Positions 51,470 to 59,252 of a stretch of 64,000 bases of DNA are shown piece by piece. The notes under the pieces are model-generated. The model saw nothing but the letters and a program-made list of their open reading frames with translations, had not been told where the DNA came from and ran no database searches. Made by a program: the position numbers and the translations under genes. Location: contig JAPNUR010000004.1 in the NCBI GenBank assembly GCA_026627385.1, positions 143,814-207,813 on the forward strand, written 5' to 3'. The stretch comes from Bacillota bacterium. GTDB taxonomy: Bacteria > Bacillota > Sulfobacillia > Sulfobacillales > Sulfobacillaceae. The first letter of the stretch is position 1, and each line of letters begins with the position of its first letter.

Positions 51470-52031
51470 GGTGATCCTGGCCACGCATAATCGCGGGAAA
51501 TTGGTGGAGTTTCAGCAACTGTTGGCTCATGCCCCGTTTCGCTTAGAGTGGTGGGGCGGTTCGGATGAAATTGTGGCCGAAACCGGCGACACGTATCTTG
51601 ATAACGCGCGGTTGAAAGCCCATTTTGTTGCCCAGCGTACCAGACGCCCCGCGCTAGCGGATGACTCGGGCATCGAGGTGGATGCGCTCGGGGGATTGCC
51701 AGGCGTTCGGTCTGCCAATTTTGTCAGCAGCGTGCCGTGGATAAACACCCGGGAAATTCTTTTGCGCTTAATGACGGTTTCTTTTCACCAACGGACAGCC
51801 CGCATGCGGGCGATCCTTTGTTTGGCATGGCCTGATGGCCGTGAGGTCTGGGCGGAAGGCGTGTTAGAGGGCGTCGTCCTCGCATGGCCCCGCGGCTCTT
51901 TTGGTTTTGGGGTGGATCCAGTATTTTCTGTCGACGGGGAGCACTCCCTAGCCGAACTGTCACCGGACGCTAAGAACCGGATTTCCCACCGAGCTTTAGC
52001 GGTCAAGGAACTCTTAAGGAAACTTTCTTAA
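51459..52031 (+). CDS. rdgB: XTP/dITP diphosphatase (RdgB/HAM1 family)
   Basis: The 190-residue enzyme removes noncanonical purine triphosphates. It shows ILATHNRGKLVEF, ETGDTYLDNARLKA, PALADDSGIEVDALGGLPGVRSA, GSFGFGVDPVF and the terminal NRISHRALAVKEL. It starts with TTG at 51459, 9 bases after AAGGAG, overlapping the end of rph. The family is about 195-200 residues, so it is full length. Confidence 0.93.
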   Translation: MNDEVILATHNRGKLVEFQQLLAHAPFRLEWWGGSDEIVAETGDTYLDNARLKAHFVAQRTRRPALADDSGIEVDALGGLPGVRSANFVSSVPWINTREILLRLMTVSFHQRTARMRAILCLAWPDGREVWAEGVLEGVVLAWPRGSFGFGVDPVFSVDGEHSLAELSPDAKNRISHRALAVKELLRKLS

Positions 52032-52104
52032 CAATAATGATTGAGATGAAGTGCTAGCCTTCGTTATGATTGGACCGAAGACGCACTGTTAAGGGGGCTG
52101 GCCT

Positions 52105-52824
52105 ATGAATTGGTATGTGCTTGTCGCCGCCTTGCTAGCATCCTCGGTAGAGTTTGTAGAGGCTTTGACCATCGTGTTAGCGGTCGGAACAGTGGAAGGA
52201 TATCGGCCAGCCATTCGTGGCACGTTATTGGCGGTGGCGGCTTTGGCCGTTTTAACGGCAATTTTGGGCGTAGGCATCTTACGTTATGTTCCCCTGAACC
52301 TATTACGCGGCATCATTGGTGTGCTATTGTTGCTGTTCGGTGTGAAATGGTTGCGCAAAGCCATTTTGCGCTTTTCGGGCAAAAAGGCCCTACATGACGA
52401 GGCATTGGCATTTCAGCGTGAGGTTGGCAAGCTGTCACAGCAAAAAGGAAACATCGCCGTAGCTCAAGCGACCGCCTTTAACGGGGTATTTTTGGAAGGG
52501 CTTGAAGTGGTCGTCATTGTGCTCACGATGGGATCCGCAGCACGAGCGTACCCCAGTGCGATTTTGGGCGCCGGCATTGGGTTAGTTTTCGTACTTGCTG
52601 CAGGACTGGCGTTGAAGGCTCCGTTGGCTCGGGTGCCGGAAAATGTGATGAAGTTTGTGGTGGGCATCATGCTGACGAGCTTCGGTAGTTTTTGGGCCGG
52701 CGAATCGTTAGGCGTGACTTGGCCGTACCAGGAAGCAAGCGTCCTCGTGTTGATCGGCGGCTATTTGGCTGCAAGCTGGCTTATTGTGTCCTCGCTCAAG
52801 CGAAGGGGTGCCAAGGCCTCGTGA
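52105..52824 (+). CDS. COG4280-like integral membrane protein with repeated E-x-x-E motifs
   Basis: The 239-residue protein has about seven membrane helices in two related halves. Each half carries an acidic membrane motif: ASSVEFVEALTIVLAVG near residue 12 and FNGVFLEGLEVVVIVLTMG near residue 128, reminiscent of Glu-containing cation exchangers (TMEM165/UPF0016) and FTR1. The substrate is unknown. A divalent cation is a plausible guess only. The 59-codon gene that follows shares a GTGA overlap, suggesting a two-component membrane unit. Confidence 0.7.
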   Translation: MNWYVLVAALLASSVEFVEALTIVLAVGTVEGYRPAIRGTLLAVAALAVLTAILGVGILRYVPLNLLRGIIGVLLLLFGVKWLRKAILRFSGKKALHDEALAFQREVGKLSQQKGNIAVAQATAFNGVFLEGLEVVVIVLTMGSAARAYPSAILGAGIGLVFVLAAGLALKAPLARVPENVMKFVVGIMLTSFGSFWAGESLGVTWPYQEASVLVLIGGYLAASWLIVSSLKRRGAKAS

Positions 52825-53000
52825 AATGGCTAAAAGAAGTTTACGAGCTCTTTGTCGATGATCCGATCTTAGCGCTTATGGCCTTGGTGGCATTAGCCGT
52901 CGCCCTTGTGCTTGCTAAACTCGGAGCCCCATCTGTTGCGGGCCTGGCCATCTTTTTGGTGGTGGCTGGTTCGTTATGGCTTAGTGTGCGGCGTGATTGA
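52821..53000 (+). CDS. Small two-helix membrane protein, partner of the COG4280-like gene
   Basis: The 59-residue protein has a short amphipathic start ([15 protein letters not shown]) and one or two membrane helices ([19 protein letters not shown] and [13 protein letters not shown]). Its GTG overlaps the upstream stop, so translation is coupled. The tRNA promoter -35 sits within its stop codon. The function is unknown. Confidence 0.65.
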   Translation: MKWLKEVYELFVDDPILALMALVALAVALVLAKLGAPSVAGLAIFLVVAGSLWLSVRRD

Positions 53001-53026
53001 CCCTTGTTTTCAGCCCCTGGTATAAT
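52997..53026 (+). promoter_or_regulatory. Sigma-A-type promoter for the tRNA pair
   Basis: TTGACC at 52997-53002 and TATAAT at 53021-53026, separated by 18 bp, lie 16 bp before the tRNA-Pro 5-prime end. It is the best consensus promoter in the window. Confidence 0.8.
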
Positions 53027-53041
53027 AAGCGGAGAATCGGA

Positions 53042-53118
53042 CGGGGCGTGGCGCAGCTTGGTAGCGCACTTGCTTTGGGAGCAAGGGGTCGGGGGTTCGA
53101 ATCCCTCCGCCCCGACCA
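53042..53118 (+). tRNA. tRNA-Pro (TGG)
   Basis: A 77-base cloverleaf with acceptor CGGGGCG/CGCCCCG, D-arm TGGCGCAGCTTGGTAGCGCA, anticodon stem CTTGC/GCAAG with loop TTTGGGA (anticodon TGG), T-arm GGGGGTTCGAATCCCTC and encoded CCA. Confidence 0.97.
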
Positions 53119-53129
53119 TGTCTTCAGGC

Positions 53130-53205
53130 GTCCCCGTAGCTCAGTGGATAGAGCGCGGGACTTCTAATCCCGGCGTCGCAGGTTCGAATCCTGCCGGGGA
53201 CACCA
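53130..53205 (+). tRNA. tRNA-Arg (TCT)
   Basis: A 76-base cloverleaf with acceptor GTCCCCG/CGGGGAC, D-arm TAGCTCAGTGGATAGAGC, anticodon stem CGGGA/TCCCG with loop CTTCTAA (anticodon TCT), T-arm GCAGGTTCGAATCCTGC and encoded CCA. It lies 11 bp after tRNA-Pro. Confidence 0.97.
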
Positions 53206-53220
53206 CCGAAATTTGAGACA

Positions 53221-53243
53221 CCGCAAGCGATTGCGGGTTTTTT
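53221..53243 (+). terminator. Rho-independent terminator of the tRNA operon
   Basis: CCGCAA and TTGCGG form a 6-bp stem around GCGA, followed by GTTTTTTG. It lies 15 bp after tRNA-Arg. Confidence 0.9.
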
Positions 53244-53526
53244 GTTTTGCGCAATCCCATCCCCATTATCCCTCCATCCCCACGACCATCCCCACGAGCG
53301 AAAGTCGCGTCCTTCCATCGACCGGTTAGGACCGACACAAGCCAACCACTTCGGGAAAATTTTCCGAAGCGGGCCGCGGTCAACACCCCGCAGGCGAAAC
53401 CTGGCAACCACGCGGGTTGTTCCGCAGGGAAGGAAGACGGGCGAAACCCGGCGCGGTGCGATTGTCACAGGGAATCCACCGCATCATCCTCACGAGCGAA
53501 ATACGGCCCGTGTTCCCACGCGGCGT

Positions 53527-53566
53527 CCCCCGAAACCTATGACGTCTGCAAGGCTTTCGGGGTTTT
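53527..53566 (+). terminator. Orphan Rho-independent terminator
   Basis: CCCCGAAACC pairs with GGCTTTCGGGG (one bulged base), followed by TTTTG. No gene precedes it now. It may mark the end of a lost tRNA or transcription unit. Confidence 0.7.
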
Positions 53567-53795
53567 GTGTTGCCACAAACTGGATTTGGGGGGCTCGCGT
53601 CACCACGACCACTCGAACAGACAACGCCCCGCGCAGGGGCGAGGCGTGTTCAGATAAGCCTTGCACGGCCGCAGAAACCTTCAAAAACCCCGTGACGAAG
53701 CGGTACTCATCGTGACCGTGAATTTGGGTAAAATCGCACCGCGACGCCATTTTCGGACACAAGGCAAGATGCTTTAGGACCCTTCACGCGTCACC

Positions 53796-53848
53796 GAACG
53801 AGACTTTGGATTCCGCATGCGCAGGTTCGAGTCCTGCCTCCCCAGTCA
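53796..53848 (+). tRNA. 3-prime half of a tRNA-Gln (TTG), truncated
   Basis: The anticodon loop CTTTGGA (anticodon TTG), the perfect T-arm GCAGGTTCGAGTCCTGC (53821-53837), acceptor 3-prime strand CTCCCCA and discriminator G are present, but no acceptor 5-prime strand TGGGGAG or D-arm is found upstream, and the terminal triplet is TCA. The anticodon stem has one mismatch. Such 3-prime tRNA halves typically remain at attachment sites of integrated elements. Confidence 0.8.
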
Positions 53849-53860
53849 CAACATTTGGGG

Positions 53861-53884
53861 CCCCGCAAGGCTTGCGGGGGTTTT
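53861..53884 (+). terminator. Terminator after the tRNA-Gln remnant
   Basis: CCCCGCAA and TTGCGGGG form an 8-bp stem around GGC, followed by GTTTT. It lies 13 bp past the truncated tRNA. Confidence 0.75.
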
Positions 53885-53944
53885 GCCTGGAATTGGGTTT
53901 GCGACCCTGCCCGTCACCACGAGGTGTCACCATGAGAGAGCCAA

Positions 53945-53977
53945 ACAATAAAACGCCCCGCGGCATCACGGGGCGTT
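53945..53977 (-). terminator. Reverse-strand terminator downstream of the 54042-54356 gene
   Basis: AACGCCCCG at 53952-53960 and CGGGGCGTT at 53969-53977 make a 9-bp stem around an 8-base loop. On the reverse strand it is followed by TTTTATTG. Confidence 0.7.
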
Positions 53978-54041
53978 ATGCGACGCGGCGGTAGCATGTA
54001 ATACATGCCAGTTCTTTTGCCAGTCGGACCACCACCGACCG

Positions 54042-54356
54042 TCATTCGGGACCGATCCGAGGCCACAACGCCGCGAATTCCGCCCATATTTGATCGGCTG
54101 GAACATCAGCCTGCGACACGGTGGGAACCGTGGACAATCGATCCCAGCGCGGGACGAAGACCGACGCTAAGTCAAACTCGTTGAGCCACTTGGCCTGGCG
54201 CTCCAGCGATTCGGATGCGAGCGCTTCCGGAAACGCCCGGTGGCGCCCGGCAGCCCACGACAACCACAGATACGGACAGGCCCCACATCTAGCCAACATC
54301 CTGGGGGTCACGCGTTTTTTTCTTCGGGCCGCGGGAGGCGGCTGCCGGACCGTCAT
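54042..54356 (-). CDS. Hypothetical protein, C-terminally truncated paralogue of the 55175 pseudogene
   Basis: About 104 residues, basic at the start (MTVRQPPPAARRKKRV), with ARCGACPYLWLSWAAG and ending in AEFAALWPRIGPE. After the TGA the same frame continues RSVVVRLAKELA, which aligns with LRGVVLQVAEELT in the pseudogene at 55175. The stop is therefore probably a nonsense mutation that removed the last helix. Start codon uncertain. The reverse-strand terminator at 53945-53977 supports transcription in this direction. Confidence 0.45.
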   Translation of the reverse strand: MTVRQPPPAARRKKRVTPRMLARCGACPYLWLSWAAGRHRAFPEALASESLERQAKWLNEFDLASVFVPRWDRLSTVPTVSQADVPADQIWAEFAALWPRIGPE

Positions 54357-54484
54357 GGGCCGCGTGTCACAAAAATCCCTCGCGCGTAGGTCCGATAGCA
54401 CGCATGGGCACGGCTTCGACCGCCACGCTGGTACGTTGGACCGCGTGCAGCACGGTGAGGCCGACGCCCTCGCGGTGGCCGACG

Positions 54485-54493
54485 TGCTATAAT
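54485..54493 (+). promoter_or_regulatory. Extended -10 promoter for the coiled-coil gene
   Basis: TGCTATAAT places an extended -10 39 bp upstream of the ATG at 54532. A transcript from here would start close to 54500, which excludes the in-frame GTG at 54505 as a well-served start. Confidence 0.6.
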
Positions 54494-54531
54494 GGAAGGA
54501 ACAAGTGATGTCCGAGAAAGGATTGTGCTCC

Positions 54532-54879
54532 ATGAGCGACGTGCCGACACCGTCTGACGCGCATCCGGTGCTTGAAATGCCCTGGGTTCTGATCAGCAAC
54601 CAAATTCAGCAACTGAATGACAACATCAACCAACGCTTCAACGATGAACGGCTGCGCATGGATGAGCGGTTTGCCGCCCTCGAGCGGAGCGTCAATGACC
54701 GCTTTGCGGCCATCGATCAGCGCTTTGCGGCCATCGATCAGCGCCTCGATAAGATGGACCAGCGATTTGACAAACTCGAACACCGCCTGGAATTTCGTGT
54801 GAGCACGTGGCTGGCCATCCTCCTCGCCGCCCTGACGCTCATTATCGGCGTACTGATCGGGCATCCGGCCCATTGGTAG
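54532..54879 (+). CDS. Coiled-coil protein with C-terminal membrane anchor
   Basis: The 115-residue protein has a heptad-patterned helix (residues about 25-85) including near-identical repeats DRFAAIDQRFAAIDQRL and MDQRFDKLEHRLEF, then a single membrane helix LAILLAALTLIIGVLIG. This resembles Bdr/DUF1640-like tail-anchored coiled-coil proteins often found in phage-related or repeat-rich regions. Function unknown. GAGAAAGGA lies upstream of the ATG. Confidence 0.75.
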   Translation: MSDVPTPSDAHPVLEMPWVLISNQIQQLNDNINQRFNDERLRMDERFAALERSVNDRFAAIDQRFAAIDQRLDKMDQRFDKLEHRLEFRVSTWLAILLAALTLIIGVLIGHPAHW

Positions 54880-55174
54880 GCGGCGTCGATTTCTTTCCAT
54901 GGCTCCTTAGGCCTGTCCGTGAATGTGGACGGGCTGCGTTTGGGGAGGATCACGCGCGTCGCCACATGCTGTTTATCCCCACGAGCGAAAACCTCAGTCG
55001 TCACCCACGCCCAGCCACACCTCACGACACCGGCGCGGGACCGCAACGGCGGGAAATTTCCCGAAGGAGGCCGCCTGGTGAGCCGAGTTCCATCGGGAAG
55101 GACAGGATAATCCGTCGCCGCGTGGCGCGACAGGCGAACCAACCGACCTCATTCCCACCGTCCCCACGAGTGCA
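54880..55174. other. Interval with second copy of the dispersed repeat
   Basis: Contains the motif ATCCCCACGAGCGAAA (54975-54990), a palindrome GGGAAATTTCCC around 55054-55066 and a partial TCCCCACGAG at 55161. The order matches the 53288-53501 region. No gene is supported. Confidence 0.5.
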
Positions 55175-55440
55175 TTAAATTTTCACCCGCGTAAGCTCTT
55201 CGGCCACCTGCAACACCACCCCGCGCAATTCCGGCCGAATGCGCGGCCAGAGGGCTACCAATTCGCGAACATGGGGTCGGCTGGAAGCTCAGCGTTTGCA
55301 CGCACCACGGGCGGCATCGCAGTCAATCGTTCCCACAGGGGGGGCGGAGACGGATACGAGTAATTCATCCGCTCGCAGATCCAAGGCCAGCTGTTCAACC
55401 GATGTGGTGTCGAGTCTCACTTTATTTGGCACAAAATCGT
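55175..55440 (-). pseudogene. Decayed gene with a C-terminal LWPR-type helix
   Basis: The reverse frame reads VRLDTTSVEQLALDLRADEL, then a stretch to GACKR, an in-frame TGA, then VRELVALWPRIRPELRGVV and LQVAEELTRVKI with a stop at 55175. A putative start near 55432 lacks a ribosome site, so the N-terminus is probably lost. The C-terminal helix is shared with the gene at 54042. Similar tails occur in short helix-turn-helix regulators, but no HTH is present here. Confidence 0.5.
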
Positions 55441-55496
55441 CTGGATCGTCTCACGTTCGGTGCCCCGGGTGGGGGCGGGGCTTGAGGGGATGAGTC

Positions 55497-55568
55497 GCCG
55501 GGCGGCGGCGAGCGGTCAAGGCCGGCGGAGCCGCCGATCGGGGGCCTCGACCGCCCAGGCCGCCCGGC
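55497..55568. repeat. 72-nt nested GC hairpin
   Basis: The outer arms GCCGGGCGGC (55497-55506) and GCCGCCCGGC (55559-55568) are perfect complements. Inside are GCGGTC/GACCGC, AGGCC/GGCCT and GGCGG/CCGCC pairs. It may be a REP-like or extragenic hairpin, or an element end. Confidence 0.6.
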
Positions 55569-55657
55569 TATCCTGGCCCCCATTCCCCCGCCAATATTCC
55601 GGAGGTAATCCCCGAATGCTTTCTGCCTAATCTATTGACATCAGTCCAATCCGACCG

Positions 55658-55888
55658 CTGACGCGGTCGGGCAACGTTTACTTGCGGTATGACTTCGTCG
55701 AAGCGGTCGAGAGAGTCCGTGTGCGGGACCCGCACTTCAAAGCCTTTTACGCGAAGAAGTACCGGGAGGCCCGGCACAACGCGCATCAGCGGACGCTGGT
55801 CTTGACGGCACGCCAGTGAGTCGGCGCGGTCTACGGGATGCTGACCCGAGGCCAAATTTACGACGAAAGGAAGCTGATGCCGCACTAA
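55658..55888 (+). pseudogene. IS110-family transposase, C-terminal remnant
   Basis: The frame reads LTRSGNVYLRYDFVEAVE, RDPHFKAFYAKKYREARHNA, RTLVLTARQ, an in-frame TGA, then GAVYGMLTRGQIYDERKLM and stop. This matches the serine-containing C-terminal (Tnp20) part of IS110 transposases (SxSGNxxLR, PxFKAFYxxK, LYAMLRxGxPYD). The catalytic N-terminal DEDD half is absent. It may derive from the same family as the N-terminal piece at 62421 but is 6.7 kb away. Confidence 0.7.
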
Positions 55889-56010
55889 GGGGGCCGACAA
55901 CCGATTTGCCCTTTACTACCACCTCCTTTCTGGACGGTTTAGTTCAGTCTGGTTTTTCCCGGCTGTCTCGTGAGAAAAATGGATCTTGACATTTAACCGC
56001 GGGACTTTTG

Positions 56011-56043
56011 AAAGAAGAGTCCCCTAGAGGGCTCTTCTTTTTT
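56011..56043. terminator. Strong hairpin terminator
   Basis: AAAGAAGAGTCC pairs with GGGCTCTTCTTT (12 bp with one G-T pair) with six T after the plus-strand arm. It would also terminate the small reverse-strand gene that follows. Confidence 0.75.
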
Positions 56044-56056
56044 GGGTAATGGTGAA

Positions 56057-56248
56057 TTAGCAATGGCGGTAATGGACGGGAACGGGAGTACTGCCAACAT
56101 TCGTTGTAATGGGTTGAGTTGATGTGCAGTAAAACTGATAGTTATTGGCCTGTTGTACAAAAAGCCAGCCGACTTGCTTATCAAACGGCCCAAGCTTGAG
56201 TTGAGTCCAGTATCGTGTGTAAAAACGGCTTAAAGATTTAAAAGCCAT
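56057..56248 (-). CDS. Small hypothetical protein, AT-rich
   Basis: The 63-residue product contains LGPFDKQVGWLFVQQANNYQ and a Pro/Thr-rich tail. It is more AT-rich than its neighbours and starts at an ATG six bases after CAGGGA. It could be a complete short gene or the exposed fragment of a larger secreted protein. The start lies at the left end of the adjacent IS256-type element, so the insertion probably truncated or displaced it. Function unknown. Confidence 0.4.
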   Translation of the reverse strand: MAFKSLSRFYTRYWTQLKLGPFDKQVGWLFVQQANNYQFYCTSTQPITTNVGSTPVPVHYRHC

Positions 56249-57570
56249 TGGGTTCCCTGGGTAATTTGAAAGTGACCAACCTCACATCCCAAGGAGGACT
56301 GCACAATGGCTCAATATCAGATGACACTGGACGACCGAATTGTCCAAGCCCTTACCCAACACGCCGATGGCGGCCTGGCTGCAGTGCTGCAGCACGTCCG
56401 GAATCAAGTGTTGGAGGCGCAACTGACGGACCATCTGCAAGCGGACCGCCACGAACGCACCGACGAGCGACACGGCTATCGCAACGGCTATCGCGAACGC
56501 CGGCTCACCACCCGGGTCGGCCCCCCTGGTGCTGGACGTGCCGCGGGATCGCGAGGGGACGTTTAGTCCCACGCTCTTTGACCGCTACCAGCGCCATGAA
56601 AAAGCGTTGGTGACGACGTTGATGGAGATGGTGGTCCAAGGGGTCTCGACGCGGAAAGTCCGACGGATTACGGAGGAATGATGCGGCACGGAGTTCGCGA
56701 AGTCGACGATCTCGCAGCTCACCCAAGGCCTCGACGCCACCATTCGAGCGTGGCGCACACGCCGTCTGGACGGAACGGCCTAGCCCTTTCTGCTGGTGGA
56801 CGCGTTAGTACTTCGGGTCCGCGACGGGGCGATGGTGCAGGCCGGCAGTGGCTGCGTGGTCACGGGCATTAACCGGGACGGCTATCGCGAAAGTCTGGGC
56901 TTTTGGGTCGGGGACAGCGAGTCCGAACGGACCTGGCGCACCGTGTTTCAAGACCTGAAAAACCGCGGGTTGACGGGGGTCGAGCTGGTGGTGTCGGATG
57001 ACCATCGGGGATTGGTGAAGGCGATTCAGGCGGAATTTCAAGGGGCGAGCTGGCAACGATGCCAGACGCACAGGATGCGCAACCTGATGGACGTCACGCC
57101 GCAAGCGCACCAGGCGGCGCTCCGCACGGCCGTGCGGGCCATTTTCGAAGCCCCTGACCGGGCGGCGGCCCAGGTGCTCTGGGACCAATTCCAGACCCAG
57201 TGGCAAGCGAAGGCGCCCCGGGCGGTCGGCCTCCTCGAGGAGGCCCTGGACGACGGGCTGGCGGTGCTGGCGGATCCCGAGCCCTTGCGGCAGCGCCTGC
57301 GGACCCCCAACCTGGTCGAACGCCTGAATCAAGAAATTCGCCGGCGCGAGCGGGTGATCCGCATTTTCCCGAATCGGGCGGCGGCCGAACGCCTCATTGG
57401 CGCGGTGTGAATGGATCAACACGAAGCCTGGATTAGTGGGAACCGGTATCTGGATTTAACGGAGTATTGGGCGATGCGGGAAAGGGCCGCTCAGTCTACG
57501 ACGTCGTCCGCGGCGTCCCCGACGCCCGAGACCGCTGCCTAGTTGACCATATACCGAAGGGAATCCAATG
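56246..57570 (+). mobile_element. Defective IS256-family element
   Basis: The ends CATTGGGTTCCCTGGGTAAT (56246) and the complement of the right end, CATTGGATTCCCTTCGGTAT (57570), form imperfect inverted repeats of about 24 bp that bracket a broken Mutator-type transposase. No clear 8-bp target duplication could be identified, so the exact tips are uncertain. The element is inactive. Confidence 0.6.
56306..57542 (+). pseudogene. IS256-family (Mutator) transposase, frameshifted
   Basis: Reading through one frameshift near 56520 restores a full transposase. The N-terminus has LTDHLQADRHERTDERHGYRN, followed by PLVLDVPRDREGTF in the new frame. Next come VVQGVSTRKV, the catalytic LLVDALVLRVRDG, INRDGYRESLGFWVGDSESE, VELVVSDDHRGL (second aspartate) and RCQTHRMRNL, ending with RRRERVIRIFPNRAAAERLIGAV. 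In-frame stops occur near 56680, 56780 and 57408 (between GAV and MDQHEAW). It is therefore a degraded copy. Confidence 0.9.
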
Positions 57571-57677
57571 ACACAGGATTTAGGACTTGATCCCCAGCTT
57601 GTCCCATGGCGGAGTACGGCAACGATTCCTTGAATTTCGGGCCATAAGACAAATTCATCGCGGCCACCCCACGTCTC

Positions 57678-58137
57678 TCACTGTTGAATGGCATTTTGGA
57701 AATACGCCATGACCAACTGGCGAAACTCCTGCGCAGTCAAGGATAAATACCGATCCCTGTGCCGCGAGAGGTCGGTAATGTGCTGGCACTCGGGTTCAAT
57801 CTGCAGATAGACGCCATCTTCTCTCGTGCTATGATTCCGGGATGTACCGGGCACAAAGGCCACTCCCCATCCCCCGTACCAGGGCTCGCAGGGTGGTAGC
57901 CTCATCCCCTTCGAAGGTATGCCGCGGCACAAACCCCGCCCGTTGACAGTACTGATCCATCAAATCTCGCATACCGTACCTTTTCTTGAGGCCCACGAAC
58001 GCTTCGTCCTGCAACTCCGCGTGGCCAATGCTGCGTCTTGGGGCCAATCGGTGAGACGGCGGCACAATCACATTGGTGGCGTCGGTCAACAAGGATTCGC
58101 ACACGATGTCAGGGCCCAGAAGTCCGCTATGGCTCAT
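57678..58137 (-). pseudogene. LysR-type regulator, C-terminal remnant
   Basis: The 58137-57829 frame reads LSR substrate-binding features (NVIVPPSHRLAPRRSIGHAE, EDEATTLRALVRGMGSGLC). After a frameshift it continues as GGWGVAFVPGTS, DGVYLQIEPECQ and SLTAQEFRQLVMAYFQ to 57678. The DNA-binding N-terminal half is absent. It is a remnant of a LysR-family transcription factor. Confidence 0.75.
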
Positions 58138-58446
58138 TAAGTCATTTGTCTATGGGACACAGCCAATCCCGTTCTCACATGATCCTCTAAATTATGGATT
58201 TTGATATGAGTACCCATCACACCCTGACCGAAACGAAAAAGGGTCCAGCGTTCGTCGCGTAGCCCTATGCCGGAAGACCCCAGTCTAGTGGCGCGTTCGG
58301 TTAGTTCTTAGCCTCTGATGACGAGTAGGCTCATCTGAGGCATTGTTGTCGGCGGATCAATTCCCTATGGTAGAGGCATGGATATGGACGCTAAGGCAGT
58401 AGAACTCCATGTTCCATGACGCTCGCTGATCCCGCCGAGTGTGTTT
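58138..58446. other. 309-bp gap without a supported gene
   Basis: Nothing with a start signal or family motif was found. It is probably decayed DNA or the lost 5-prime part of the LysR gene. Confidence 0.4.
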
Positions 58447-58578
58447 TCACCCCCGACTACCGCCATCAGAGTGGATCAACTCCACGAGACACCAATCGTG
58501 ACCATCCAATTCTACGGGAATCAGGGCCGCCTGGTCCGCTCCCTGAAAACGGGCATACACTTTGACTTTAGCTTTCAC
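58447..58578 (-). CDS. Very small hypothetical protein
   Basis: A 43-residue product (MKAKVKVYARFQGADQAALI, then PVELDGHDWCLVELIHSDGG) whose GTG at 58578 is 7 bases after a perfect AGGAGGT. The regular sequence and strong ribosome site suggest it is translated or is the start of a gene that has been cut short. Not recognised. Confidence 0.45.
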   Translation of the reverse strand: MKAKVKVYARFQGADQAALIPVELDGHDWCLVELIHSDGGSRG

Positions 58579-59252
58579 GCAAAGACCTCCTGTCGACGTT
58601 CCTGCTCGCGACCTAACACGACACCGCTGGCAAATCCAGTGACTCACGACGTCGCATCCACTATGATGTGAAGCTTCCCATTAAAAAGGCAGCGTGGAGA
58701 ATAAAGTGAGGGGTTTTTCGGCGGAATTTACTCGTCCTCATTCCGGTCTTTCTCGCCATAACCGCGGCTAACCGGGAGTTCCTCCTGCGGCGTGAGCGTC
58801 ACTGAGAACAGCTACATTATCAGAGAGGCCAAACGATACGGACGCTGTTTACCGTCGATCACGAAGCGCTGCGGGCGCTCCCTTCCCATGCCGTCGACCT
58901 AGTCCCAACCGATCACAATTTCCATCGAACCTACATCCTTCGTGAGATGTCCCAAGGATGCGCAACGTCTTAGTTGTCACCAGACCTGCCAAAATCCGCA
59001 AATCGACCGGTCTATGAGTGATTTCTTGGGTTACAGGGTTTTCCGGAAAGGCGAATCTCTCGTAGACGATCAGGTCGCGAGGAGCAGAAGCCTTTCCCGG
59101 AAATGGGTACGTCCAACTTCATGATGGACAAATGGTAGAACGAGATCCAGTGGCTCGTTGCAATGTGGGACAAATTTATCCACCACTGAGACTAACAAAT
59201 AAGGAGCTGCCTAACCGCCGCGGGTCCGCACAATTTCGAGAATGCGATGGCG
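58579..59252. other. Gap of about 670 bp without a supported gene
   Basis: All frames are short and lack motifs. It probably represents eroded sequence in the accessory region. Confidence 0.4.

Larger units (their letters stand above)
53206..53795. other. Gap of about 590 bp after the tRNA pair, with two orphan terminators and dispersed motif copies
   Basis: Frames on both strands are long but mutually overlapping and low in coding character. Contained are the two terminators called separately (53221 and 53527), the motif ATCC[CT]CACGAGCGAAA at 53288 and 53486, and a palindrome GGGAAAATTTTCC near 53352. This looks like eroded DNA beyond the tRNA cluster. Confidence 0.5.

Noticed and set aside
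53280..53510. A type I-E CRISPR array based on TATCCCCACGAG similarity to E. coli-like repeats
   Set aside because: Only three or four isolated copies, spaced from 200 to 1500 bp, and none forms the required repeat hairpin.
53247..53657. Two long plus-strand frames after the tRNAs
   Set aside because: They cross a clear terminator and contain repeat-derived PHDHPHER-like text, so they are unlikely to be real proteins.
54487..54900. A 137-codon reverse frame over the coiled-coil gene
   Set aside because: It mirrors the repeat of the coiled-coil gene and lacks a start signal; the plus-strand gene has a promoter, ribosome site and membrane helix.
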